Positions 11,771 through 21,879 of a DNA stretch of 64,000 nt are shown here, piece after piece. A program made the position numbers and the translations under genes. Origin of the DNA: Megamerina dolium (taxonomy: Eukaryota; Arthropoda; Insecta; Diptera; Megamerinidae); NCBI GenBank assembly GCA_963854835.1, contig OY978525.1, positions 103,619,388-103,683,387 of the forward strand. Reading direction: 5' to 3'. The notes under the pieces were generated by a model. The model ran no database searches and was not told where the DNA came from. It worked only from the letters and a program-made list of their open reading frames with translations. Position 1 is the stretch's first letter. Every line of letters starts with the position of its first letter.

Positions 11771-13172
11771 ACTTACATACGTATTCGTGATTTCGAAATT
11801 GTCGTCTATTACAACAACAACAACAACTGCGGAAAAGAAAACGAAACGGCAAACCACGGCTGTAGCTCAATCTTAAAAAACCTTATCTACTATCGAAGAA
11901 TATTTGGATTATCTCAAGAAATTTACCCAAGATATAACATATTTGTGGACAAAATTAAAATCATGAGTGTAAATTGTGTGTGACGTATTGTTAGCAAATT
12001 GTGACGTAAAAATTGTCATTGTCACAAGTACTACATAGAAAATAGTTTGTTATATTCAAATGTTAAGTTGTGATTTTAAATATACTTATAAAAGTAATGT
12101 ACATAGCTACTCACATATCAAATATGGCATACATTTACCGATGGAAATGACTTTAATTAATATCAACATTAATTATATAAATATGTGTGTATTTGTGCAT
12201 GGTGTACATTAGAAATTTGAAAAAAAAAAAATCATAATAATTGTTCCAATTAAGTCATAGATATGTACAGCAAAGCCAACAGCAACAGTAGTAACGATAG
12301 CAATACAAAAATGTATAACATACAAGGTTAATAAGTAAGTGTGCATTTAAGCGTGAAAAATCTAAAAAAAATTTTTTTTTTCTGATTTTTTTTTTCTTTA
12401 TTTATTTATTTATTATTATTATTTTTGTTTTTGTTTTTTTTTTCCTTTATCATACTTCAATGACAATCATCATTAGTAGCGGCAACAGTAGCAGCTTTCA
12501 AAGATGAAACAACATTTGCGGCTGTTTTCGGGTTAATTGAGCTCATGTGTATGTTAGACATGTATAGAGTGGGTGTATGTATGTACGAATATATGACTTT
12601 AAATGCGGTTCTTTATGTTGTTGTTATTCTTATTATCGATACTTTGTTCTTTTCCGCTATTTGAACATATGTTCACTTACGTATGTACGATAGATACTTA
12701 TGTTCATACATACTTGTACATACATTCATGTAGTTATATGTGATTACTATATGAATATTTTTATTTGTTGTTTTTTTTTGCCTTTTTTTTTGAGAATAAT
12801 TTAATTAAATTCATCCAAAAACAAAATTTAATGCGCATTTTATGCAAATGTTGCTGATACAATGTACTATATGTGCGTTTAATTTAAAATGCTCATATAC
12901 ATACGAATTTTTTTGATACTCTGTTATTTTATGTTACTTCATACTCTATACGTAAGGATGATTAAATTTTCGTTGGGTCTTATAATATTTATAACAAACA
13001 AATTTTATTGCACTATGTGCATACTCTTACACATATAAACGCGTATATGATGCATATGATGTTGCATACCCACCAAGTTGGAAATATTATAAAGCCATTC
13101 TAAATCCATGCATTTTTATCGAAGTTGCAACTGGATATAATTTATGCCCATAAAAAAAGAAATCTGAACATA
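11771..13172. other. AT-rich intergenic stretch, no gene seen
   Basis: Holds CAA repeats (11811-11829), poly-T/TTTA tracts (12365-12445, 12765-12795) and TATG/TACA-rich patches. No recognisable coding or element ends. Confidence 0.5.
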
Positions 13173-13177
13173 CACGT

Positions 13178-13815
13178 TGTCTACGCCAGAACATAAATGT
13201 CGCGCACTGTCGATTAATACATTTCATTATTACCATTAAATTATAATTCTTTTGGGGTGGCAACCTATTGTAAATTTAATAAGTTATGTTTCGCTGTTTA
13301 CCGCTTTTTCTCTCTCTCTCTCGCTTTCCCTAGTTCTCTTTTTTCTTTCAACTACTTGTTCTTTTTCTATTGTTATTAATTCTGCTAATTTTCCATCTCT
13401 CGTTTAAAAGACAGTGCGCGATTTTTTTTTGATCCGATTTTAATTTTATACTTTATTGTGCAATCATAAATATTATATGAAAAAAAAGTATAATTATACA
13501 AAATAAACGAAACATTTTAAATATTTGAAGACTTTTTACATAGAACACAACCACATTTGGACGTACACTAAGTGTAATCTAATTATTGTACTACAATTAG
13601 TAACATCAATAATTAGGAATATAATTAAAATATATAAAAGGTGTGATAAATACATGCGAAAAAATCGAAAACAAAAGGAAAACAAATTTTACAAAGTGTA
13701 TCAGTGCAGTGGTTTTATCTCCAACAGCAGTGTCACCAACCAATCACAACAGCAACCGAGGCAAGGAAGACCATCAACACGCGGCCCACCGGCAATATCC
13801 CCCTTCATCGCGACA
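13178..13815 (+). repeat. 5' LTR of the BEL/Pao element
   Basis: Starts TGTCTACGCC and ends GCGACA. Promoter candidates are a TATA-like tatataaaag at 13631-13640 and an arthropod-type initiator TCAGTG at 13701-13706; their spacing (about 70 bp) is not that of one joint core promoter, so either may be used. From the initiator to the leader splice donor there is no ATG. A (CT)n tract lies at about 13312-13322. Confidence 0.93.
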
Positions 13816-13819
13816 TTTT

Positions 13820-13838
13820 TGGTTCTTCGAGCCGGATC
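13820..13838 (+). promoter_or_regulatory. Primer binding site, tRNA-Tyr-like
   Basis: TGGTTCTTCGAGCCGGATC begins four bases after the LTR. It starts with TGG (complement of the CCA tail), and the rest is complementary, with one mismatch, to the 3' end of fly tRNA-Tyr (..CCGGCTCGAAGGA) as I remember it. It is where minus-strand DNA synthesis should start. Confidence 0.75.
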
Positions 13839-14202
13839 GGCTCGCAACGTTTGGTAAGAATATCTTGCCACCCAGGTACGTGTTAATCAGCTTATGCACA
13901 AGTGGTCTATTTTATACGGGTATATGTATATGTGAACATCCCAATCATTCCCCAATATACAATATTTGTATTCATGCTCCCATATAAAGTGCACATAAGC
14001 ACATCCTAAGTATATATTCACATATATATATACATATATATGACACGGAAGATACATACATAGGCCAATTTCTGTTGGAGACCGTTCACACCAACAAATA
14101 AAGGTTATTTAAATTAGTTTGAGAAAAAACTATTTGTTGTTTTTCTTTTTTCCCGCATATATTCACTTCCCGCGTAATTTGTATAAAATATATATAAGTA
14201 TA

Positions 14203-14233
<31 letters not shown>

Positions 14234-14723
14234 TTTGTAATTTTTTATAGAACATACATACGTACAACAAAGGAACCTTGCTTCCATATATCGTTTGTGC
14301 TTCTTCTCGTTCCACCCGTTGTGTTATTTTCCCAAGTTTTTGTATGCCATTTACATGTAAGTACTTAGTACTTAAATTGGCAATAACAAAATCGCTAATT
14401 AATATAAATAACACAGTTCGAGATTTCAAATTATACACAAACAACGCTACCGTGTGATTTGTTCATTTTGGTTGTTCTTTTTGCTTACATACTTTATAAT
14501 ATTTGGTATATAAAAAACAAGCATCCTAGGTAAAACGACCCCGAGGAAAAAAAAGGCCTGTTGACCCCTACTATTTATAGAGTGAAATTTTTAAAAAAAT
14601 TAAATAAAACACTTTTACATAAGTGCTTGCTCTCCTTTTGAAAATTTTGCGCATTGTCTTTTTCTGCTCTCTCCTTCCCTAATAATCACTTATTGACTAA
14701 AATATTCCCGATAATTTGAGAAA
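13839..14723 (+). promoter_or_regulatory. BEL leader with candidate splice donor and acceptor
   Basis: A strong donor-like TTG|GTAAGAA sits at 13853/13854. Just before the gag start there is a pyrimidine tract (14660-14680), a branch-like TTGACTAAA (14692-14700) and an acceptor AG at 14719-14720, four bases before the ATG. The region between holds upstream ATGs and TA repeats (about 14196-14235), which a spliced message would drop. Inference from signals only. Confidence 0.45.
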
Positions 14724-17700
14724 ATGTCCAACGTCAAGCGGTTTAAAGCTATTGTGGAGGAAATCCACACATTTGACAGATACTTCCAAACCCTCAGTGA
14801 AGATTCCCACAGCACTTTCACCCTGGATATCCAGAGAAAAGATTTCGAGACCCTGTGGAATAGTTGCAGGACAGCATGGGAATCGATCATCTCTGCGGAG
14901 GAAGATGTAGACGGAATAGAAGAGGTAAAGGAAGCATACCGAGAGTGCCAGGTGGCTTATACTCGGTGCCTCTCTAGCATTAACTCCATTCTTCATGACC
15001 TGACCGTTCTAGTGCCTTCTCCGATCGCTGCTCATAGTTCAACTACTCATAATTCTCCGAATCATAACATTGAGCAAGTCTTTCCCTCTATTCAGTTGCC
15101 GCCATGCGATACAGCCTGCTTTTCTGGCGATTATGTGTCATGGCCAAGTTTTCGCGACATGTTTACGGCCTTATATCGCAATAACCCCCGGCTGTCGCCA
15201 GTAGAAAAATTATACCACTTGCTTCAGAAAACCCGAGGCGAAGCACATAATATCATTAAGTCTACTCCCTTGACTAATGATGGCTTCGCACTAGCATGGC
15301 GCAATCTCGAGGAGAGATATGAAAACAAGAGGATTCTCGTCAACTTACAGTTGAAATCTCTTTTCAATCTCCAGGCGGTAACACAAGAAACCGGCCCAAA
15401 CCTGAAACGACTACAACGTACGATAAACGACAGCATCACACATCTGACGCTGTTGAAGATTGACACCTCTCATTGGGATGCAATTTTCGTCTATTTGTGT
15501 TCAACGAAGATTCCCGACACGACTCTGTGTCTTTGGGAGCAGTCTCTGAAAAATAAACGAGAGATCCCGAAGTGGAGTGACTTCGACGCCTTTTTAACAG
15601 AACGGTATCAGACCTTGGAATCGGTCTCCGATATCAGAAGTGGTTCTCGGCAACTCAGCCAGCCACAGAATCGGCCATTTAGCCAGCCAGTGAATCGACA
15701 ACCCGGTCGGTTCGACCCCCCCAGGCGATCGTACAGTCCTCCAACGGCTTCCAAGAAGGTCGGCATTTATCACAACAACATTGTAACTCGCGGTTGCCCA
15801 CTATGCAGAAATTCACATTCTCTTCGCTCATGTCCCGATTTCTTAAAGTTGTCAATAGAAGAACGTTACAATGTCGTCAGAAGGCACAAGCTCTGTACCA
15901 ATTGTTTTGCCAATTCCCACGATTTTAGTAAGTGCAAGAGCCCATTTACTTGCTCATCATGCAAAAAGAAGCATCATTCCCTGCTTCATCGGTCAGAGGA
16001 TTCCCATGGAGTGCATCGCGACGCAACTCTTGCGGCTAATCCCAATAAAGAGTCAACAGAACGAGTTCATCAATCGTTCGCATCCCAACTGCAACCAGCT
16101 ACAAAGGAAAACCATGACACGGTTGTGGATTCTACAAGCCACCCGACACAAAAACAGGCAGTGCTACTGGGAACAGCACTGGTACAAATTCGGCACCACA
16201 ACATCTCCTTCACGGCTCGAGCGCTTATCGATTCCGGTTCGGAGGCCACGTTTATGTCCGAGCGGCTGCGAAATAGGTTGCGCCTCCCTATTTCAGATGT
16301 ACGTACGACAGTAACTGGCCTAAACGAGGTCGTTACAGCGCATTCATCAAAAATGTGTTCGTTGGAGATCGGATCCCCAGTTGACCCCAGCGTGACAATT
16401 AAAGTGGATGCCTTCGTGTTAACCAAGCTCACAGGAAAATTGCCTTCTTGTACCATATCTGCTAACTTACGCAAGGAACTTGCAGGCCTACGGTTAGCAG
16501 ATGAAAATCTACATAAGAGTTCCCCTGTAGATCTGGTCTTAGGTGGTGGTATCTACCCATCTATTCTGCAAGAAGGTATACGTAAAGGCATTCTTGGTAC
16601 CCTAATAGCTCAAAATACGGTTTTCGGTTGGATTATCACTGGTCGTTATGCGAAACCCCAAGCGCATGGAACAATTTTATCTTTCTATAACGAAATTAGT
16701 CTCGATCGACAAATCTCTCGATTCTGGGAGATGGAAGAACTCCCAAGAATTACTCCCAAGTCCGCCGAAGACTTATACTGTGAAGAATATTACAAGAAAA
16801 CCACATTCCGTAATAAATACGGCCGTTTTGTTGTGTCATTACCCTTCAAAAAGCAGTTTCCCGAGGAGTTATCATTAGGAGAGTCGCGCAATTCGGCGCG
16901 AGCTCAATTCTTTGGTAACGAAGTGCGGTTACTTAAGACCCCACAATTTAAGATCGAATATGATCGTGTTCTTAAGGAATATCTCGATTTAGGGCATATG
17001 AAGAGAATTGCTCATAACGTGAATTCAGCTCCCGATTTATCGTACTACCTCCCTCATCATGCGGTGGTGAAGCCCGACAGTACGACCACGAAACTTCGTG
17101 TGGTCTTTAATGCATCTAGCCGTACCTCAAGCGGCAAAAGTCTCAATGATGTGTTATGTACTGGTCCTATACTCCAATCAGATTTAATGATTCTGATTCT
17201 CAGATGGAGGCTTTACAGATTCGTTTTTAACGCTGACATTGAAAAGATGTATCGGCAAATTCTCGTGCATCCAAAGCACACCCCATATCAACGAATCTGT
17301 TTCCGAAAATCGCCGAATAAAGAGCTACAAACCTTTGAGTTGCAAACAGTAACATTCGGTGTGAATTGTGCGCCTTACTTGGCCATCCGAACTCTTTTGC
17401 AACTAGCAGAAGAGAATGAAGCAGCTAACCCGATTGCTTCCGACATTTTAAAACATTCTATGTACGTGGATGATGTACTCGCTGGAGCCCATACACTGGA
17501 CGAAGCTATTGCCGCGCGTAATCAGTTGGCTTCGGTACTAGACACAGCAGGATTCTCGTTAAGAAAATGGACGTCAAATCATCAAAGAGTGATTGACGAC
17601 CTCCCATCAGAGCATCTTTTGGACTCCGAATTCCTGAATATTTCTGATGCTAGTACAGCAAAAACCCTTGGGCTTAGATGGAATGCAGGTTCCGACTGCT

Positions 17701-20039
17701 TCTTCTTTTCTCCGGGCCCCCTCTCAACAAAGGCCTCATTCACTAAACGTGAGGTTCTATCGATGATTGCCAAACTATTCGATCCAGCTGGATGGTTGGC
17801 ACCCAAAATTATTGTTGCAAAAATGTTAATGCAACAGTTGTGGCTAGATAAAACTGATTGGGACGAATCTATTAAGCCACTAACGCTGCACAAATGGCAG
17901 ACATTCTTGTCGGATTACCCGAATCTGGCATCCATACGCATTCCCCGTTTTGTGGATTTCTCTCCCGACTCAAATCTTCAATTTCATGGCTTCTGCGATG
18001 CTTCGGAAAAAGCTTATGCTGCAGCAGTATATATACGTATAGAGAATTCGACTGGTGAAGTTCGTACTCATTTGTTAGCGGCAAAAACTCGTGTTGCCCC
18101 AGTTAAAACCCTATCACTACCACGTTTGGAATTATGTGGAGCAGATCTACTAGCAAGTATGCTAGACGTTTTAATTCCACAACTCCGAATCCCAAAATAT
18201 ACTATATTTTCCTGGACTGATTCGACCATCGTGCTCTCTTGGCTTAACAAGCCGCCGTGTCACTGGACGACCTTTGTGGCGAATCGAGTTTCATCCATCG
18301 TTGAGAAGATTGGAAACTCAAACTGGTCTCATGTTTGTTCTATCGAAAATACCGCCGATATGGCCACTCGTGGTATTACTGCTAAAGAACTTGCCAATAA
18401 TGAATTATGGTGGCAAGGGCCATCGTGGTTAAAGATGCCACGCTCAAATTGGCCGAACACAAACCCAAATCCCGAATTGGTCAATGTTCCCGAAACTAAG
18501 CTGATCAAATCGCATTTCGTTAGATTAGCTGAAAGCGATGATATTTTAGATCGGTTTTCCGCTCTCCCACGTGCGCTTCGGGTAATATCATATATACTGC
18601 GATTTTATCACAATTGTCAGCCATCTAAACGAGGCCAATATTGTTTTAATTCCCTGAGCATTTCATCTGAAGAGATAACTTCCACCCGCAATAAACTCAT
18701 TGTATTATGCCAAATGCGACATTTTTCCCATGAATATGCTGATTTGTCCAAAAAGATCGCAATTCCACGAAAGAGTGAACTACTCCCGCTTAATCCGTTT
18801 CTCGACTCAATTGGAATAATGCGAATGAATGGACGATTGGTTCATTCCCCGGCTCTCTCTTACAGAGAGAGATACCCTATAATTCTCCCATATGCTGGAC
18901 GTTTTACTCGATTATTGCTCGAGTTTGTGCATTTGGTCTCCATGCACAGCGCTAATCTGCTGCTTTTGCGTCTAATCCGATTAGAGTATTGGGTTCCAAA
19001 ATTAAAGAACCTAGTGAAGACTACGGTACACAAGTGCAAAGTATGTGTACTTGAGAAGCAAAAGCATTATTCACAGATAATGGCTGCGTTGCCACCCGAA
19101 CGTACCTCCCTCTCAAGACCCTTTGCTACGACTGGTGTGGATTTCGCCGGACCGTTTGATATTAAGGCATACATTGGTCGCGCATGCCGTATCACAAAGG
19201 GCTATGTTTGCGTATTCGTGTGTTTTGCCACGAAAGCAATACATTTGGAAGCAACGAGTGACATGACCACTCCTACATTTCTTGCGGCATTTACCCGTTT
19301 CTTTTCCCGTCGTGGATGTCCGTCGACATTATTTTCCGACAACGGAACTTCCTTCGTTGGTGCTTCTCGTGTTATACGAACTGAGAACGAAAAGTTTCTA
19401 CGTAACATACGTGAGCACGTAGAAGCTTCCCACAGCCATCAGGATTTGGAATGGCGATTTATTCCTGCTGGAGCTCCCCATATGGGAGGGCTATGGGAAG
19501 CCGGTGTTAAAAGCTTCAAGGCCCATTTGAAGAAGCTTTCCCCCAATCTGAAATATACTCTTGAAGAATTTAGCACGTTACTCTCCCGCATCGAGGCATG
19601 TCTCAACTCGAGGCCTATAAGTCCTATGTCTGACAACCCTGCAGACTTATCCCCCCTTACACCGGGTCATTTTTTGATCGGTTCGGCTTTATTGGCACCG
19701 GCCGAGCCTGATGTCTCAGACCAACCCTTAAGTGTGGTTAATAGATGGCAACGCCTTAAGGTAATTCACCAATCCTTCTGCCTTCGGTGGAAGGAGGAGT
19801 ACCTTAAGGAACTGCACAAACGCACGAAATGGCAGTCCCCAAATAATGACATTCGCATCGGCGATTTAGTAGTCATACGTAAAGAGCACTTACCTCCGAA
19901 CGAATGGAGACTCGGACGAGTGCAAAAAACATATCTTGGTCCCGATTCCCATGTGCGTGTCGACGATATTCGCACCGCCAAGGGAATCGTAACTCGGCCA
20001 ATAGTAAAACTTGTCGCGCTTCCTATGTCCACTCCCTAA
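14724..20039 (+). CDS. BEL/Pao gag-pol polyprotein, 1771 residues, intact
   Basis: A single open frame without stops encodes the structural and enzymatic proteins of the retrotransposon. Visible in order: a gag region with a DUF1759-like block (about residues 128-290, CFSGDYVSWPSFRDMF); three zinc knuckles from about residue 358 (CPLCRNSHSLRSC, CTNCFANSHDFSKC, CSSCKKKHHSLLH); an aspartic protease (ALIDSGSEA, about 500-510); a reverse transcriptase with MYVDDV (active site YVDD, about 914-917); RNase H (FCDASEKAYAAAVY about 1090, LPRLELCGA about 1133, SWTDSTIVLSWL about 1163); an integrase with an N-terminal His/Cys zinc site (about 1403-1442) and the DDE residues in GVDFAGPF (about 1474), LFSDNGTSF (about 1539) and GLWEAGVKSF (about 1592); and a C-terminal DUF5641-like tail (about 1670-1765) with WRLGRV. 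All catalytic residues I can check are present. Gag and pol share one frame, as in many BEL elements, so no frameshift is needed. The start ATG is the first after the AG at 14719-14720. Confidence 0.95.
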   Translation: MSNVKRFKAIVEEIHTFDRYFQTLSEDSHSTFTLDIQRKDFETLWNSCRTAWESIISAEEDVDGIEEVKEAYRECQVAYTRCLSSINSILHDLTVLVPSPIAAHSSTTHNSPNHNIEQVFPSIQLPPCDTACFSGDYVSWPSFRDMFTALYRNNPRLSPVEKLYHLLQKTRGEAHNIIKSTPLTNDGFALAWRNLEERYENKRILVNLQLKSLFNLQAVTQETGPNLKRLQRTINDSITHLTLLKIDTSHWDAIFVYLCSTKIPDTTLCLWEQSLKNKREIPKWSDFDAFLTERYQTLESVSDIRSGSRQLSQPQNRPFSQPVNRQPGRFDPPRRSYSPPTASKKVGIYHNNIVTRGCPLCRNSHSLRSCPDFLKLSIEERYNVVRRHKLCTNCFANSHDFSKCKSPFTCSSCKKKHHSLLHRSEDSHGVHRDATLAANPNKESTERVHQSFASQLQPATKENHDTVVDSTSHPTQKQAVLLGTALVQIRHHNISFTARALIDSGSEATFMSERLRNRLRLPISDVRTTVTGLNEVVTAHSSKMCSLEIGSPVDPSVTIKVDAFVLTKLTGKLPSCTISANLRKELAGLRLADENLHKSSPVDLVLGGGIYPSILQEGIRKGILGTLIAQNTVFGWIITGRYAKPQAHGTILSFYNEISLDRQISRFWEMEELPRITPKSAEDLYCEEYYKKTTFRNKYGRFVVSLPFKKQFPEELSLGESRNSARAQFFGNEVRLLKTPQFKIEYDRVLKEYLDLGHMKRIAHNVNSAPDLSYYLPHHAVVKPDSTTTKLRVVFNASSRTSSGKSLNDVLCTGPILQSDLMILILRWRLYRFVFNADIEKMYRQILVHPKHTPYQRICFRKSPNKELQTFELQTVTFGVNCAPYLAIRTLLQLAEENEAANPIASDILKHSMYVDDVLAGAHTLDEAIAARNQLASVLDTAGFSLRKWTSNHQRVIDDLPSEHLLDSEFLNISDASTAKTLGLRWNAGSDCFFFSPGPLSTKASFTKREVLSMIAKLFDPAGWLAPKIIVAKMLMQQLWLDKTDWDESIKPLTLHKWQTFLSDYPNLASIRIPRFVDFSPDSNLQFHGFCDASEKAYAAAVYIRIENSTGEVRTHLLAAKTRVAPVKTLSLPRLELCGADLLASMLDVLIPQLRIPKYTIFSWTDSTIVLSWLNKPPCHWTTFVANRVSSIVEKIGNSNWSHVCSIENTADMATRGITAKELANNELWWQGPSWLKMPRSNWPNTNPNPELVNVPETKLIKSHFVRLAESDDILDRFSALPRALRVISYILRFYHNCQPSKRGQYCFNSLSISSEEITSTRNKLIVLCQMRHFSHEYADLSKKIAIPRKSELLPLNPFLDSIGIMRMNGRLVHSPALSYRERYPIILPYAGRFTRLLLEFVHLVSMHSANLLLLRLIRLEYWVPKLKNLVKTTVHKCKVCVLEKQKHYSQIMAALPPERTSLSRPFATTGVDFAGPFDIKAYIGRACRITKGYVCVFVCFATKAIHLEATSDMTTPTFLAAFTRFFSRRGCPSTLFSDNGTSFVGASRVIRTENEKFLRNIREHVEASHSHQDLEWRFIPAGAPHMGGLWEAGVKSFKAHLKKLSPNLKYTLEEFSTLLSRIEACLNSRPISPMSDNPADLSPLTPGHFLIGSALLAPAEPDVSDQPLSVVNRWQRLKVIHQSFCLRWKEEYLKELHKRTKWQSPNNDIRIGDLVVIRKEHLPPNEWRLGRVQKTYLGPDSHVRVDDIRTAKGIVTRPIVKLVALPMSTP

Positions 20040-20097
20040 AATACACCTGTAACATGATTCTCATCCCGTTTTTTTTTTATTTTTTTTTCGTTGTTCC

Positions 20098-20106
20098 AGT
20101 TTTCCC
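20098..20106 (+). promoter_or_regulatory. Candidate 3' splice site before the second BEL frame
   Basis: Immediately after the polyprotein stop, a long T tract (20070-20090) leads into TTGTTCCAG (20091-20099), a textbook acceptor; tgtaac (20047-20052) could serve as a branch site. The first ATG after it is the start of the second frame at 20107. Paired with the donor at 13853/13854 it would remove about 6.2 kb. Inference from signals only. Confidence 0.5.
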
Positions 20107-20724
20107 ATGGCGCCCAAATCTAAATCCTCAAAACGACGCAGTCCTGTCCGTCCTCCTCCAGAATTTCGAGACAGATTTGAAACGCAAAAACGCCCCGATT
20201 GCCGTATATGTGATAAGGATCATCCCCTGCGTTTGTGTGCTCGTTTCTTGGCAATGTCGGTGAAAAGGAGGTCTGGTGTAGCGAAGAAATTCGGCTATTG
20301 CTTCAATTGCCTAGCGTATACGCACGTGGCACGACGATGCACCAGCGTACTGCGATGCCAATTGTGTTCGGCGAAGCATCACACCCTACTACACGAAAGA
20401 GTGCAACAACGTACCAAGAAGGCGCCAAAATCATCAAGGAAGCGCCGACCGAGCGCTACTGAAGCTGCAATGGCACACTCATGCCGATGTGACCCAGCGC
20501 AGAATATCCCTGCTCCATCTACTAATAGCTGCGCCTGCACTCAAACCAGGCCTTCTACATCAATGATGCCGTTTAGTATGGTACCGATATTGCCCAATGT
20601 TGCTCCGATGTACCAGTTGCTGTCGCCAAATATGTTCTTGGGCAACATATCCCGCAATCTCTTCGGGCCAACATCTGCCACTCCCTCATTCCCTCCTCCA
20701 GAATGGATGCGCAGCCTATACTAA
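20107..20724 (+). CDS. Extra BEL frame: 205-residue basic zinc-knuckle protein
   Basis: Lies 67 bases after the integrase stop, in a different frame, inside the element. Residues 1-30 are basic and Pro-rich. Three zinc-binding clusters follow: C32-C35-H39-C44 (CX2CX3HX4C), C65-C68-H73-C78 (CX2CX4HX4C, the retroviral knuckle spacing) and C84-C87-H91-H96 (CX2CX3HX4H). Exactly the same three spacings occur in the gag part of the polyprotein of this element. A Lys/Arg-rich stretch (about 101-114) and a Cys-, Pro- and Met-rich tail without motifs follow. No signal peptide or membrane segment is visible, so it is not an envelope protein. A nucleic-acid-binding or nucleocapsid-like accessory role is inferred. 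It may have arisen by duplication of the gag knuckle module or capture of a related gene. Confidence 0.8.
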   Translation: MAPKSKSSKRRSPVRPPPEFRDRFETQKRPDCRICDKDHPLRLCARFLAMSVKRRSGVAKKFGYCFNCLAYTHVARRCTSVLRCQLCSAKHHTLLHERVQQRTKKAPKSSRKRRPSATEAAMAHSCRCDPAQNIPAPSTNSCACTQTRPSTSMMPFSMVPILPNVAPMYQLLSPNMFLGNISRNLFGPTSATPSFPPPEWMRSLY

Positions 20725-21202
20725 CAGCAATTAGGACTTTCAAAGAATGTTTTTTTTTTGTCTATTTGAATTATATATTTTAATTTATATTATATTCTTC
20801 CGATTTTTCCTCTGTCTTAATGAATTACATTATTTTAAGTTTCTCTCTTTATAATTTTGAATTTAATTTATAACACTTCCCATTATTTTGTATTTTTTCT
20901 CTTTTTAATTTTGAATTCAATTTATATTGTTTCTCTTTTTGTTTGTAAGCTCTCCCGGCCTATAAAAATTTTGAATTTATTTTGAATTGATTTAATTGAT
21001 TTCTCTTTTTTTTATATTACTTCCTTTGCAATTTTTTAATTCATATATTTACCTTAACGTTATATATCTCTTATTTTGAGTATAATTTTAAATTTAATTT
21101 TTCTCGTATACTTTTATTTTTAAGTTACTCAGTTTTTTTTATATATATATATTGTTGAACATCCTGGACGTGGATATTGCGTCTCTTTTGCAGAATTCCT
21201 GC
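20725..21202 (+). other. BEL 3' untranslated region
   Basis: AT-rich and T-rich. The phrases 'ttttgaatttaattta' and 'ttctcttttt' recur several times between about 20830 and 21100, a degenerate tandem pattern. No coding signal. Confidence 0.6.
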
Positions 21203-21215
21203 AAGGGGGGCGGAA
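21203..21215 (+). promoter_or_regulatory. Polypurine tract of the BEL element
   Basis: aaggggggcggaa directly precedes the 3' LTR; purine-only except for one C. Expected primer for plus-strand DNA synthesis. Confidence 0.85.
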
Positions 21216-21853
21216 TGTCTACGCCAGAACATAAATGTCGCGCACTGTCGATTAATACATTTCATTATTAACATTAAATTATAATTCTTTTGGGGTGGCC
21301 ACCTATTGTAAATTTAATAAGTTATGTTTCGCTGTTTACCGCTTTTTCTCTCTCTCTCTCGCTTTCCCTAGTTCTCTTTTTTCTTTCAACTACTTGTTCT
21401 TTTTCTATTGTTATTAATTCTGCTAATTTTCCATCTCTCGTTTAAAAGACAGTGCGCGATTTTTTTTTGATCCGATTTTAATTTTATACTTTATTGTGCA
21501 ATCATAAATATTATATGAAAAAAAAGTATAATTATACAAAATAAACGAAACATTTTAAATATTTGAAGACTTTTTACATAGAACACAACCACATTTGGAC
21601 GTACACTAAGTGTAATCTAATTATTGTACTACAATTAGTAACATCAATAATTAGGAATATAATTAAAATATATAAAAGGTGTGATAAATACATGCGAAAA
21701 AATCGGAAAACAAAAGGAAAACAAATTTTACAAAGTGTATCAGTGCAGTGGTTTTATCTCCAACAGCAGTGTCACCAACCAATCACAACAGCAACCGAGG
21801 CAAGGAAGACCATCAACACACGGCCACCGGCAATATCCCCCTTCATCTCGACA
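21216..21853 (+). repeat. 3' LTR of the BEL/Pao element
   Basis: Same length as the 5' LTR. By eye it differs at about four substitutions (two near 21270-21302, one near 21819, one near 21848) and two compensating single-base indels (near 21706 and 21823). It is followed by the target duplication CACGT. Confidence 0.93.
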
Positions 21854-21879
21854 CACGTTAAAGATGAAGTTCAAAAATA

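Larger units (their letters stand above)
13173..21858 (+). mobile_element. Complete BEL/Pao LTR retrotransposon, recently inserted
   Basis: 8.68 kb including the target duplication. Two 638-bp LTRs (13178-13815, 21216-21853) begin TG and end CA, and are flanked by the 5-bp duplication CACGT (13173-13177, 21854-21858). A primer site (13820-13838), an uninterrupted gag-pol frame (14724-20039), an extra frame (20107-20724) and a polypurine tract (21203-21215) are all present in order. Pol order is protease, reverse transcriptase, RNase H, integrase, as in BEL/Pao. By eye the LTRs differ by about four substitutions and two single-base indels, so the insertion is young. Nothing in the coding region is visibly broken. 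It sits just upstream of, or inside the 5' edge of, the dead RTE-like element at 21880-24476. Confidence 0.95.

Noticed and set aside
13525..13987. Frames overlapping the BEL LTRs and leader (also 21563-21908)
   Set aside because: They sit in LTR sequence, have no domain, and are not preserved between the two LTRs because of single-base indels.
16070..16474. Antisense frames inside the BEL polyprotein (also 17582-17893, 19202-19408, 19766-20032)
   Set aside because: Shadows of the strongly supported plus-strand frame.
20107..20724. Envelope gene of the BEL element
   Set aside because: No signal peptide, no membrane segment, no fusion-type features; zinc knuckles instead.
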